In this document: piece by piece, positions 1-7,401 of the stretch
Layout of the letters: every line of letters starts with the position of its first letter
How positions within the stretch are numbered: position 1 is the stretch's first letter
Assembly (NCBI GenBank): GCA_036504875.1
Contig: DASXUK010000018.1
Coordinates: 1-32,316 of the forward strand
DNA from: JACPFJ01 sp036504875
GTDB taxonomy: Bacteria; Desulfobacterota; Desulfuromonadia; Geobacterales; Pseudopelobacteraceae
Direction: 5' to 3'
DNA: 32,316 bases
Made by a program: the position numbers and the translations under genes
The notes under the pieces: model-generated
The model's database searches: none
The model's input: the letters and a program-made list of their open reading frames with translations, nothing else
What the model was told of the DNA's origin: nothing

Positions 1-2
1 GG

Positions 3-113
3 TGGAATTCAGGGGCCACGCATATGAACAAAGCAGTTCCGAAATCCTACTTCGATAAACTGGGGCTGGTATCACTCATAGACCGGCTTCACCGACTTCA
101 ACACACTTCATGA
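3..113 (+). CDS. Group II intron reverse transcriptase/maturase, C-terminal end (partial at window edge)
   Basis: An open frame enters from the left window edge and ends at TGA 111-113. Its last residues include HMNKAVPKSYFDKLGLVSL, which resembles the C-terminal tail of bacterial group II intron-encoded proteins (reverse transcriptase plus maturase X domain). The stop codon lies directly before an RNA fold that matches intron domain V, which is the normal place for the ORF to end, since it occupies domain IV. The catalytic RT motifs would lie outside the window, so I cannot tell whether the protein is complete. In its family it acts as a ribonucleoprotein with the intron RNA for splicing and retrohoming. 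Confidence 0.75.
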   Translation, partial: WNSGATHMNKAVPKSYFDKLGLVSLIDRLHRLQHTS

Positions 114-188
114 ATCGCCGTGTACGGAACCGTACGCACGGTGGTGTGGGAGGACGGCGGGGGTAACCCCGCCTCCTACCCGATCTAC
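114..188 (+). ncRNA. Group II intron domains V and VI (3' end of intron, probably class C)
   Basis: Domain V: bases 114-121 (ATCGCCGT) pair with 138-145 (ACGGTGGT), and 122-126 (GTACG) pair with 131-135 (CGTAC). The loop is GAAC, and a two-base GC bulge (136-137) lies on the 3' strand. The catalytic triad reads CGC (116-118), which is characteristic of bacterial class C introns. Domain VI: GGCGGGG (156-162) pairs with CCCCGCC (167-173) around a GTAA tetraloop, AGGA pairs with TCCT, and GGG (148-150) pairs with CCC (179-181). This leaves A178 bulged as the likely branch-point adenosine. The intron should end in an A-pyrimidine pair, either near 184 or at 188; the exact boundary is not certain. 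Confidence 0.8.
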
Positions 189-212
189 TAACCCAGCATC
201 AGAAACGACCAT

Positions 213-575
213 CTATGTCCCTTTGGCGGCAAGCCGGGCTACACTGATCACAACAAGTTTGTCATTACGAGCGGAGATTTGTCGGAAATGTTTGAGAAGG
301 GTCTTCTCTTCAGCCGGCTGGTACTGAGTGGGGAGTTCCGCCACCAGGTCGGAAGCGGCGGATTCGAAAAAGTAGGCCACGGAGACGGCCAGCGCGGCAG
401 CGACATTCTGGATGGATTCCACATTCAGCTTGTTGCTGCCATTTTCGTAACGCTGCACCTGCTGGTAGGAGACGTCCAGGATCTCGGCCAGTCGCTCCTG
501 TGAAATACCCAATTCCCTGCGACGTTTCCTGATCGCATCCCCTATCTCTTTGCTGGTGATAAATTTCCGTTCCAT
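213..575 (-). CDS. XRE-family HTH transcriptional regulator
   Basis: A protein of about 120 aa whose N-terminal half is a Cro/CI-type helix-turn-helix. Helices 2-3 read ISQERLAEILDVSYQQVQRY, followed by ENGSNKLNVESIQNVAAAL, the classic XRE layout. The C-terminal 50 residues look like a short helical oligomerisation tail. An 11-codon longer frame begins with TTG at 608, but I prefer ATG 575: it starts MERKF directly before the HTH, and a purine-rich GAGAGGGG lies about 17 bases upstream, so neither start has an ideal ribosome site. The gene is divergent from the lipoprotein gene at 808, with 232 bases between them, so it may regulate itself and that gene. The operator and ligand are unknown. 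Confidence 0.8.
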   Translation of the reverse strand: MERKFITSKEIGDAIRKRRRELGISQERLAEILDVSYQQVQRYENGSNKLNVESIQNVAAALAVSVAYFFESAASDLVAELPTQYQPAEEKTLLKHFRQISARNDKLVVISVARLAAKGT

Positions 576-636
576 GCGGGCACTATAACAGACCCCTCTC
601 AGCGGCAACTACCTCTTGTAACGTTCAAATGTTTTG

Positions 637-675
637 TTGACTAATGCACGCAATGCATAGTATATGGCGTTGCAT
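637..675 (+). promoter_or_regulatory. Candidate promoter and operator-like inverted repeat between XRE gene and lipoprotein gene
   Basis: TTGACT (637-642) is followed 18 bases later by TATATG (661-666), a weak sigma70-type pair pointing at the lipoprotein gene. Overlapping it is an imperfect inverted repeat, ATGCACGC (644-651) and GCGTTGCAT (667-675). This is the sort of site an XRE dimer could bind, but the link to the neighbouring regulator is only positional. Confidence 0.3.
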
Positions 676-807
676 AATAATATTTAATTTGTTTTAAACA
701 ATATATCCGAAGGAGTTTTGCGACCACCCCAGGCTGTAACAACCAAATATTCGATGTGTCCGACGCCCACCTGACAGGCATTATCATAAAAGCGGGAGAC
801 TGAAAAC

Positions 808-2607
808 ATGAGAGACAGAAAAGGGATCAGCGTGGTATTCGGGTTGTTGTGCATTTTGGTTACAGCACTTCTCGCCGCATGTGGCGGCGGGGGAGGTGGT
901 GGAGGCGGGGCAAGCACCGTTTCGGGTGTGGCGGCGGCAGGCGCTCCGATTGCAGGTACAGTGCAAATAAAGGATTCGTCAAGTCCAGCCAAGACATTGA
1001 CTAAAACCATCAACGAAGATGGCTCCTTCTCGTTCGATGTCAGCGGCCTCACCCCGCCGTTCCTACTCAAGGCGACCGGCACCGTCGGCAGCACCGCCTA
1101 CACCTTGCATTCATTTGCAAATGGCGCCGGCACCGCTAATGTCAATCCTTTCGCCAACCTAGTAGTTGCGATGGCTTCGGGCGGACTTGATCCGGCCACT
1201 ATCTACGCCGCGCCCAGTGCAGGAATCATGCAGACCATCACCGGCAAACTCTCGGCGACCATCACGGATGTCCAAACCAAACTGCAAATCCTGCTCGCTC
1301 TCTACGATGCTGCCAAAATAGACCCTGTTGCGAGCAATTTCACCGCCAACCATACCGGGCTTGATGAAGTGCTGGATATGGTAAGCGTGGATCTATCCAC
1401 GGGAGTGATAACCATCAGGAACAAGACGACGAATGCCGTTATTTTTACCACCCAGGTGAGCAACTTTGCCGGTGGAGTCCTCAATCCAGGCCTGATACCC
1501 CCGCCGCCGGTACGGGCCGTAATTTCTCCAATCTTCGTGTCAGTGCCATTGAGTAAATCCGTAACCTTCACTGCCGACGTGCTCAGATCCACTAATAAAT
1601 CAGTGACCTGGAGCGTTATCGAGTCGGGCGGTGGAACGATCACCAACGCCGGTGTCTACACGGCCCCGGCAACCGAGGGGACATACCATGTCAAGGTGAC
1701 CAGCGTTGCCAATCCCACCTTGCCGGCAATTGCCATCGTCAAGGTGATTCCTTACAATGTCATCGTCGGTGTAACTCCCGCATCCGCCACCGTGGCGTCA
1801 GGCGTGAGCAAGACATTCAGCGCCACGGTGACCGGCACCAGTAACACCCAGGTTACTTGGAGTGTGCTTGAGGCCAGCAGCGGAAGCATCACCTCATCCG
1901 GAGTTTATACGGCCCCGGCAACAGCTGGAACCTACCATGTCACGGCCACCAGCGTGGCTGACCCGGCCAAGAGCGCCACGGTTGCGGTCACGGTTACACC
2001 AGCAGTTGTTTCCATTAGCCCAACATCCGCCAGCATGACAACAGGCGGCAGCACCACCTTTACCGCTACTGTGACCGGTGCCAGCAACACCGCCGTAACC
2101 TGGAGCGTTGTAGAGGTCGGTGGCGGCTACATCACCTCGTCTGGTGTTTACACAGCGTCCTCCACGGTTGGCACCTACCATGTCAAGGCCACCAGCGTAG
2201 CCGATACGACCAAAAGTGCAACAGCCATAATAACGGTAAGCGCCCCTACACCATTTCCGATAGGCACTTGGGTGGGGCCGAATGGCTTCAAGTTCACCGT
2301 AAGCCAGCTGATCGTTAGCGGTTTAGTCAACCAATACTCGGGGATCATTTATTATCCCTCGCTATTGGGTAGTTCCATGAATGTGAGTGGGACGGATACT
2401 ATGATTCAGATCTTTGGCAGTGTAACTGGAAATTTTGCTCAGTTGAGCGTGGGTGGAGGACAGGTTGCTATTCCGAATTACACGGACATTCAAGTGAGTC
2501 TGACCGGTGTCCCAACCTCTACCACTTTAAGCGGATTTGTGAGCATTAACAGCAGTAATTCCGCCTATAACTACTTAAGCTCGAATGCAGTTTTTACGAA
2601 ACAATAA
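808..2607 (+). CDS. Poly-glycine lipoprotein with Ig-like (BIG2-type) tandem repeats
   Basis: A 599-aa predicted lipoprotein. The signal peptide ends in the lipobox LLAAC (Cys25), followed at once by nine glycines, a tether often seen in Geobacter-type exported lipoproteins. Residues about 36-130 resemble a carboxypeptidase-regulatory-like beta fold. From about residue 235 to 480 come three copies of a unit of about 80 residues with shared words such as VTWSV, GVYTA, GTYHVKATSVA and KSAT, typical of bacterial Ig-like group 2 domains. The last 110 residues form a separate Ser/Gly/Thr-rich beta domain that I do not recognise. The ribosome site GGGAG precedes ATG 808. The protein is probably anchored to the outer membrane and may face the surface as an adhesion or structural element; substrate unknown. 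The next lipoprotein gene starts 24 bases downstream, so the two are likely co-transcribed. Confidence 0.85.
   Translation: MRDRKGISVVFGLLCILVTALLAACGGGGGGGGGASTVSGVAAAGAPIAGTVQIKDSSSPAKTLTKTINEDGSFSFDVSGLTPPFLLKATGTVGSTAYTLHSFANGAGTANVNPFANLVVAMASGGLDPATIYAAPSAGIMQTITGKLSATITDVQTKLQILLALYDAAKIDPVASNFTANHTGLDEVLDMVSVDLSTGVITIRNKTTNAVIFTTQVSNFAGGVLNPGLIPPPPVRAVISPIFVSVPLSKSVTFTADVLRSTNKSVTWSVIESGGGTITNAGVYTAPATEGTYHVKVTSVANPTLPAIAIVKVIPYNVIVGVTPASATVASGVSKTFSATVTGTSNTQVTWSVLEASSGSITSSGVYTAPATAGTYHVTATSVADPAKSATVAVTVTPAVVSISPTSASMTTGGSTTFTATVTGASNTAVTWSVVEVGGGYITSSGVYTASSTVGTYHVKATSVADTTKSATAIITVSAPTPFPIGTWVGPNGFKFTVSQLIVSGLVNQYSGIIYYPSLLGSSMNVSGTDTMIQIFGSVTGNFAQLSVGGGQVAIPNYTDIQVSLTGVPTSTTLSGFVSINSSNSAYNYLSSNAVFTKQ
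1515..2250 (+). repeat. Three tandem ~245-base units encoding Ig-like domains
   Basis: The units begin near 1515, 1759 and 2005. Their strongest DNA similarity is in the stretch encoding GVYTAPAT..GTYHV..TSVA, for example near 1651-1710, 1900-1960 and 2143-2205, where long runs of codons are shared. The copies are similar enough to recombine in principle, and unit boundaries are approximate. Confidence 0.7.
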
Positions 2608-2631
2608 TGCCGTAGGTAAGGGGAGAATGAA

Positions 2632-3021
2632 ATGAGTAATGTATTGAGAGTGTTGGCATTGGTTGCTCTTGCTGCGTGTATTTCCGCATGCGCATCAGTC
2701 CAGCAGACAACGGTGCGTACTAAAAATGATGATTACAAAAAGGTATGGAATGCTTGTGTGGATTCCGTGGCAGATGTCCAGTTTTCCGTAAGTTCCACGG
2801 ATTCAACATCCGGTCTGATCATTGCCGACCAGGCGGTAATGGGCGGCCATGGTACGGTTTCCCGGCTGAACATCCAACTATTTAAGGCACTGACAAGCAC
2901 GGATGTCTCGGTAAAGTTTATCCCTCCGCCTGGAACGATCGGCGGTGGGGGCACGGCAGAGCGCTTTGTGGCTGCTCTTAAACAAAGAATTCCAGATCTG
3001 GAGCCAGTAGTGTTGAAGTAA
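2632..3021 (+). CDS. Small predicted lipoprotein of unknown function
   Basis: A 129-aa protein with a signal peptide ending in CISAC (Cys20 as lipidation site). The mature part (KVWNACVDSVADVQFSVSSTDSTSG, then a Gly-rich stretch near residues 100-108) is an alpha/beta pattern like that of small outer-membrane lipoproteins of about 12 kDa, but I do not recognise a named family. The ribosome site GGGGAGA lies 6 bases before ATG 2632. It follows the Ig-like lipoprotein by 24 bases and precedes the PEGA lipoprotein by 71 bases, with no terminator in either gap, so it probably belongs to one transcript with them. Confidence 0.75.
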   Translation: MSNVLRVLALVALAACISACASVQQTTVRTKNDDYKKVWNACVDSVADVQFSVSSTDSTSGLIIADQAVMGGHGTVSRLNIQLFKALTSTDVSVKFIPPPGTIGGGGTAERFVAALKQRIPDLEPVVLK

Positions 3022-3092
3022 TGCGAGTAATTACAACTGCAGAATGATTGAAAGACACGGTGCTGTGAAGGCCTAATAATAAGGAGTCTCTG

Positions 3093-3755
3093 TTGAAAAC
3101 ATTGACCACAATACTCATCGCTATTTTCTTAACGGGATGCGCCATACCTACGGTTATAAAATCAATACCAGAAGGCGCCACCGTCTACATCGACAACACC
3201 AAAATGGGAAAAACGCCTCTGACGTATTCCGATACGGAAATTCTTTTATCTCAAAAAAATATCAGGCTTGAAATGGATGGATACAAACCCTTTAATAGCA
3301 TAATAAAAAAAGACAAACTCAAAGTCGGACCGTTAGTGGGTGCATGTTTTGCCGGTATTCCTGGTCTCTGGGCACTTGGATATGCTGAGGAATATTCCTT
3401 TGAATTAGAACGCGGCCATGCTCAGAAAGCAAGGAAAGAATCGGTTCCTACTAGATCTGCGTCAGAAGATCAGCCAATGTCAATGCAAGCACAACCTGCA
3501 GCACAACCTGTTGAAAAAAAATCCGAATCAAGTGTTGCACATCAAAATACACCGCCCTCTTCTGCAGCAATGGTTGTTATTAATAATAAGGCCAAACTCA
3601 GGAAAAGCCCTTCAACAAAGGCTGTTGTGATAAAGACCTTGAAAAAGGGTGAAGAAGTTCAAGTGATTAAACTGAAGGACGAATGGTGTCTTATCGAGCT
3701 TGCCGGTGGAGAAACTGGCTGGTGCCTGAAGGGTTCTCTTTCTCAGATGAATTAG
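3093..3755 (+). CDS. Lipoprotein with PEGA domain and C-terminal bacterial SH3 domain
   Basis: A 220-aa protein starting at TTG 3093, which I chose because AAGGAG lies 7 bases upstream and the signal peptide begins there. The lipobox is LTGC (Cys16). Residues about 23-70 carry a PEGA-type motif (IPEGATVYIDNTKMGKTPL), a small surface beta domain. Residues about 78-100 are hydrophobic and Gly-rich (VGPLVGACFAGIPGLWALGY). A Ser/Gln/Pro-rich linker follows, then a bacterial SH3 (SH3_3-like) domain at about 155-218 with LRKSPSTKAVVIKTLKKGEEV and WCLIEL..GETGWC. SH3b domains often bind peptidoglycan or peptides, so a role linking outer membrane to cell wall is plausible. Base composition is more AT-rich than in the surrounding genes. 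A strong terminator follows. Confidence 0.82.
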   Translation: MKTLTTILIAIFLTGCAIPTVIKSIPEGATVYIDNTKMGKTPLTYSDTEILLSQKNIRLEMDGYKPFNSIIKKDKLKVGPLVGACFAGIPGLWALGYAEEYSFELERGHAQKARKESVPTRSASEDQPMSMQAQPAAQPVEKKSESSVAHQNTPPSSAAMVVINNKAKLRKSPSTKAVVIKTLKKGEEVQVIKLKDEWCLIELAGGETGWCLKGSLSQMN

Positions 3756-3804
3756 TCGCCGTTGCAGGTATTAAAACAGGGGGGCAAATAGCCCGCATGA
3801 AAAG

Positions 3805-3847
3805 TGGACATACTGCATCTGGGGAAAAGCAGCATGTCCATTTTTTT
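3805..3847 (+). terminator. Rho-independent terminator after PEGA/SH3 lipoprotein
   Basis: TGGACAT (3805-3811) pairs with ATGTCCA (3834-3840). CTGC (3813-3816) pairs with GCAG (3829-3832) inside it, with one mismatch between. Seven T residues follow at 3841-3847. It closes the 808-3755 transcription unit. Confidence 0.85.
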
Positions 3848-3949
3848 ATTTCACAAGAAAACCGGGACAGATGTGTTTTTCTAAGGAAAAGCTGAAGGAT
3901 TCTGACCCCACTGTTCTGCCACTTTTTTCAATTTATGTGGAGGATTGCG

Positions 3950-6145
3950 ATGATTAAGTTAAAACTTTTTGCGGGAATCATACTGACGTTCTGTTTGTTT
4001 TTGCTTGCCAGCTGCGGTGGGGGTGGCGGAGGTGGGTCAGCAACCACAGCGGTTATTCCCGCAACCACAAAAGTGCTGGACAGTGGAACGACGGCAAAAA
4101 TCGCATCTGTTTCGTCGGACCAGACAACTGTCGCATTCTCTGGAACCACCACGCAACTCAACAACATTAAGCCAGGTGATACAATCGTTTCTGGGATCAC
4201 ATCCGCGACTCCTCAAGGAATGCTTCGTAAGATCACGGCAATTCAACATAATCCGGATGGAACAACCACCCTTCTGACCGCATCGGCAACTCTTGAGGAG
4301 GCTGTGCAAAAAGGTTTATTCAGCTTAAAAAAGGAATTTTCGACAAGTGACATTGTTTCTGCCAAAACATTGGCAAAAGGGGTGACCTCGGCACTACAGG
4401 TCAGCCCTGGCACATTCAGCGTGTCGCTCGACAAAGTCGTCATTTATGATGCCGACGGGAATGAGACTACCACCGGCGATCAGATCACAGCCAGCGGCAC
4501 AGTCAGTTTTAAGCCGACTGTTGAGATAAATGGTGATATTGATGGGTTTACTCTGAAGAAATTTTATTTCACGGTAACTGGTGAAGAAACTTCGGACATA
4601 ACCGTCAGTGCAACTGCCCCATTTCTGGGTCTTGATAAGAAAAAATTGATAAAGGAATACGATCTAGGTACGCAGACTATTTGGATTGACAGTTTTCCCT
4701 TACCCTTTCCAATTGTAACCAGTTATACACTAGGTTTGTATGTGGGGGTGACTGGAGATGTCTCATTGGGGATTAGTGCAAACGCCAACCAGAAGACTAC
4801 GATCACAGGCGGGGTAAAATTTGAGAACGGCACATGGGTACCGGTCAGCGATTACAAATATGAGTATGGGTATCTGTCCCCCACGGTTAATGCAGCAGCA
4901 AGCATGAAATGCTATGCCGGCCCTGAGTTAAGTATGAAATTTTATGGCGTTGCGGGGCCTTATGCAAATTTCCATGGCTTTCTTCTTCTTCAGGCAAATC
5001 CATTGAACACCCCTTGGTGGGAACTATTCGCAGGTATGGAGGCCAATGCCGGAGCCAAGGTTGAACTATTAAGTGGGAAAATCTCAGCACGTTACGAGAT
5101 CAATCTTCTGGATCGCAAGGAGTCGTTGGCACGGGCATCCACTCCTTATACCGCGCCAGTTGTCCCTTATTCCATGAGCGGCACAATCCATTCTGGGAGC
5201 AGCACCGGACCCGCTCTGTCCGGGGCAACGGTCTCAATTGCCGGTAAGACAGCGACTACCAGCAGCACCGGAACCTTCTCCATTATCGGCGTCCCCTCCG
5301 GCACGTATGTATTTTCGGTCTTCAAATCTGGCTATGATACCTACACAATCCCCGCATATTATGTTGGTTCCAATCAGACCAGCCTTAACTTTTACCTGAC
5401 GCAATCAACCGGTCCCTATTATTCTATGAGCGGCACGATCTATGCCGGAAGCAACTTAGGTTCAGTGCTACCAGGAGCAACCGTATCGATTGCAGGCAGG
5501 ACAGCGACAACCGGCAGTACCGGCACATACTCAATTACCGGCATCCCCGCTGGCACATACGCTTTTTCCGTCTCCAAATCTGGCTATGATACCTACACAA
5601 ACCCTGTATATTATGTTGGTTCCAATCAGGCCGGGAAGAATTTTTACCTCACAATTATAAGTTCTTCGCTTGTTTGTCCGCCGAGTAACGGTATCAGTCT
5701 TAATGGCATCCAACTCTATGGCACTACTTCGTATCAATTGAGCACAACTACTGCTAATGCTATAGAAACAGCTACTTTGACATGGGAGGTGTACTATCAA
5801 AATATATATTATTTACCAACAGGTAGTTATTCTGGTTCGCTTCGCGCGCGATTGTGGGCGGTACCCTATTCATTTACTGGTGGTACGATAACAAATTCAT
5901 ATATTCTTGGAATATTTAATCCGAATTTCACAGGGACCGGAGCGTATAGTTCTAACCAGGTGTACGTCGGTGGCTATAGTACATCCCCAATATCAAGCTC
6001 GGTTTCGGGACAAAATCCGCCTGCAGGGACTTATTGTGTGGTAGTCACAATCGAGGAGTACAATACAAAAGGCGGTTGTTCTGATCCGAGCGGTTATTGT
6101 TATGATCAATGGATGCAATATGCTGCCCCGGTTATATTCCGCTAA
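3950..6145 (+). CDS. Poly-glycine lipoprotein with duplicated carboxypeptidase-regulatory-like domains
   Basis: The frame is open from ATG 3935, but GGAGG sits 7 bases before ATG 3950, which also starts the signal peptide, so I use 3950 (731 aa). The lipobox LLASC (Cys22) is followed by seven glycines. Residues about 30-395 are a beta-rich region with no motif I recognise. Residues 407-484 and 491-568 are two repeats of 78 residues (SMSGTI, GATVSIAG, TGT.SI.G.P.GTY, FSV.KSGYDTYT), the pattern of CarboxypepD_reg/DUF1416-like transthyretin folds. The final 160 residues are rich in Tyr, Ser and Thr. The protein is likely outer-membrane anchored and structural or adhesive; no catalytic motif is visible. 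Confidence 0.83.
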   Translation: MIKLKLFAGIILTFCLFLLASCGGGGGGGSATTAVIPATTKVLDSGTTAKIASVSSDQTTVAFSGTTTQLNNIKPGDTIVSGITSATPQGMLRKITAIQHNPDGTTTLLTASATLEEAVQKGLFSLKKEFSTSDIVSAKTLAKGVTSALQVSPGTFSVSLDKVVIYDADGNETTTGDQITASGTVSFKPTVEINGDIDGFTLKKFYFTVTGEETSDITVSATAPFLGLDKKKLIKEYDLGTQTIWIDSFPLPFPIVTSYTLGLYVGVTGDVSLGISANANQKTTITGGVKFENGTWVPVSDYKYEYGYLSPTVNAAASMKCYAGPELSMKFYGVAGPYANFHGFLLLQANPLNTPWWELFAGMEANAGAKVELLSGKISARYEINLLDRKESLARASTPYTAPVVPYSMSGTIHSGSSTGPALSGATVSIAGKTATTSSTGTFSIIGVPSGTYVFSVFKSGYDTYTIPAYYVGSNQTSLNFYLTQSTGPYYSMSGTIYAGSNLGSVLPGATVSIAGRTATTGSTGTYSITGIPAGTYAFSVSKSGYDTYTNPVYYVGSNQAGKNFYLTIISSSLVCPPSNGISLNGIQLYGTTSYQLSTTTANAIETATLTWEVYYQNIYYLPTGSYSGSLRARLWAVPYSFTGGTITNSYILGIFNPNFTGTGAYSSNQVYVGGYSTSPISSSVSGQNPPAGTYCVVVTIEEYNTKGGCSDPSGYCYDQWMQYAAPVIFR
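5168..5653 (+). repeat. Two 234-base tandem units encoding carboxypeptidase-regulatory-like repeats
   Basis: The units are 5168-5401 and 5420-5653, each 78 codons, separated by 18 bases. Both begin with the codons for YSMSGTI and end with those for FYLT. Long stretches such as the part encoding KSGYDTYT and YYVGSNQ are nearly identical in DNA, which suggests a recent internal duplication. Confidence 0.75.
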
Positions 6146-6168
6146 TTTCCAAATAACTTCCTGTAAAG

Positions 6169-6207
6169 GTCTGAAAAATCCCCAGGTTTTGCCGGGGGAT
6201 GGAGACC
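6169..6207. terminator. Long stem-loop after poly-Gly lipoprotein, possible terminator
   Basis: GGTCT (6169-6173) pairs with AGACC (6203-6207). ATCCCC (6178-6183) pairs with GGGGAT (6195-6200) inside it, around a TTTTG loop. No T-run follows on the plus strand. On the minus strand the inner stem is followed by five T residues. It may act as a 3' end stabiliser or a weak terminator. Confidence 0.4.
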
Positions 6208-6246
6208 TAACAAACAATGAGAAATGCAATAACTGGATAAGCCAGC

Positions 6247-6606
6247 ATGATTGATTTGACCGACAATTTGACAAGACTATTTTCTCATGTATGTCATCAA
6301 CTTCCTGAAAGAAGTTTCCTGATATTCAAAGGTAAAAACATATTATGCGCTCGCTGTACCGGAATGTATTCAGGTCTTATATTAGGTTTAATACTAGTTA
6401 TCGCTTATAGTAAAATAACAAATACAGATATATTTAAGTTGTTATGTTTTGCAGTAATTTTACTTATTATGGAAATGCTTGGTGAAAAAGTAACTGACCT
6501 TCATCTTGGGAATGTAGACCGATTCATGACAGGAATTATCTTTGGTATATCCGTAGGAATTGGCCTTGTGTTGCCGATAAAACAACTGTTAGGAGGCCGT
6601 AAATGA
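6247..6606 (+). CDS. DUF2085 family membrane protein
   Basis: A 119-aa protein with the DUF2085 signature: CHQLPERSF at residues 16-24, then CARCTGMYSG at 34-43. Three hydrophobic stretches follow (about 41-55, 63-78 and 93-112). The conserved Cys and His residues near the N-terminus could bind a metal. The family has no assigned function. No good ribosome site precedes ATG 6247. The stop overlaps the next start by 4 bases (ATGA), so the two genes are probably translationally coupled. The gene is markedly AT-rich compared with genes to the right of 8 kb. Confidence 0.8.
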   Translation: MIDLTDNLTRLFSHVCHQLPERSFLIFKGKNILCARCTGMYSGLILGLILVIAYSKITNTDIFKLLCFAVILLIMEMLGEKVTDLHLGNVDRFMTGIIFGISVGIGLVLPIKQLLGGRK

Positions 6607-7085
6607 AATCATTTGTTACATTTATACTGTCGTTGTCTTTATTGATTGTGTGGATGCTGGGATGTGCGACGCCGCGGCAACGGGCATTATTTTGGGTCAA
6701 GCCAGGCGGAACAAATGATGCTTTAAACAAAGATATATATGCCTGTACGCAAGAATCACAGCAAAGAGTTTCTGAGTCCTCATATGATCGTCGTGTAGGA
6801 GGTTCATCGACAAGTGTAGTAACAACCAATGTGAACTTGTATAATTTATGCATGAATGCGCGTGGTTGGGTCATTGAAGAGGATGCTTACGGCTTTGAGC
6901 CCAAGAATAGTAGAACTCCTGCTACACCTGCTCCTGCTGCACCTGCTCCTGCTGCACCTGCCGCAACTAATGCGCCTGCTGAAGCTGCTGAAGCAAAGAA
7001 AGACGCAAAACCCGCTAAAAAAGCAAAGAAAGTAGCTAAGAAAGTAGAAGAGAAAAAAGGCGATACTACTCCTACTACAAAGTAA
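6603..7085 (+). CDS. Predicted lipoprotein with Ala/Pro and Lys-rich C-terminal tail
   Basis: A 160-aa protein. The signal peptide ends in WMLGC (Cys21). The middle part (residues 25-95) has conserved-looking Cys and Trp residues (IYACTQES, LYNLCMNARGWV) like those of small outer-membrane lipoproteins. From about residue 105 it becomes low complexity: PAPAAPAPAAPAA, then a Lys/Ala tail (KPAKKAKKVAKKVEEKK). Such tails can bind acidic polymers or peptidoglycan, but that is a guess. The ribosome site AGGAGG lies just upstream, inside the end of the DUF2085 gene. Confidence 0.75.
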   Translation: MKSFVTFILSLSLLIVWMLGCATPRQRALFWVKPGGTNDALNKDIYACTQESQQRVSESSYDRRVGGSSTSVVTTNVNLYNLCMNARGWVIEEDAYGFEPKNSRTPATPAPAAPAPAAPAATNAPAEAAEAKKDAKPAKKAKKVAKKVEEKKGDTTPTTK

Positions 7086-7401
7086 TTTTCTTTTAACGAA
7101 TCGTAAAATGACCGGAATTTGTTTTTTGCGGGTCAGGTTTGCTTTGTTGCTTTACGCAGACCGAGCAATCCGGCAAACTGGACTCTATCCACCAAAGCAA
7201 CATATTCCCCAAGCCGCAAGAGCCCCGACCTCATGAAATGATTCGGGGTTCTGTAATTTAAGCAAGCACGCCACCCATACCGTTTCATCACGCTTGGCAA
7301 CACAACAACCGGGCGTTTGCTGTTCGTCTCGCATGCCGACAGTGGTGATACCAACAGAATAATCAGCGCCAGAGAAGCAACCAGGAATGAAAGGAATGCA
7401 T
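7086..7401. other. Intergenic stretch without a supported gene
   Basis: No frame here has a good start site and a recognisable product on either strand. TGACC (about 7109) and GGTCA (about 7131) form only a 5-base stem around a T-rich loop, a weak candidate terminator for the lipoprotein gene at 6603-7085. CCCCGA and TCGGGG near 7212-7238 form another short hairpin without a T-run. On the minus strand a short stretch reading CLNYRTPN recalls the tail of some transposases, but nothing around it supports that. Confidence 0.5.

Larger units (their letters stand above)
1..188 (+). mobile_element. 3' end of a group II intron (retroelement), truncated by the window edge
   Basis: The maturase tail (3-113) and domains V-VI (114-188) form the 3' end of one group II intron, read left to right. 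Everything upstream is outside the window. The element ends about 25 bases before the stop codon of the minus-strand XRE gene. No target duplication is expected for this element class and none was looked for upstream. Confidence 0.78.

Noticed and set aside
6916..6975. Repetitive codons (GCTCCTGCTGCACCT-like) in the lipoprotein at 6603, considered as a possible short repeat array
   Set aside because: It is simple coding repetition for an Ala/Pro linker, with no spacers and no repeat-spacer pattern.
7133..7354. Minus-strand frame containing CLNYRTPN, resembling the C-terminal word of IS30/IS3-type transposases
   Set aside because: The match is only eight residues, the rest of the frame resembles no transposase, there is no DDE region and no inverted repeats flank it. 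A blastx search would settle it.
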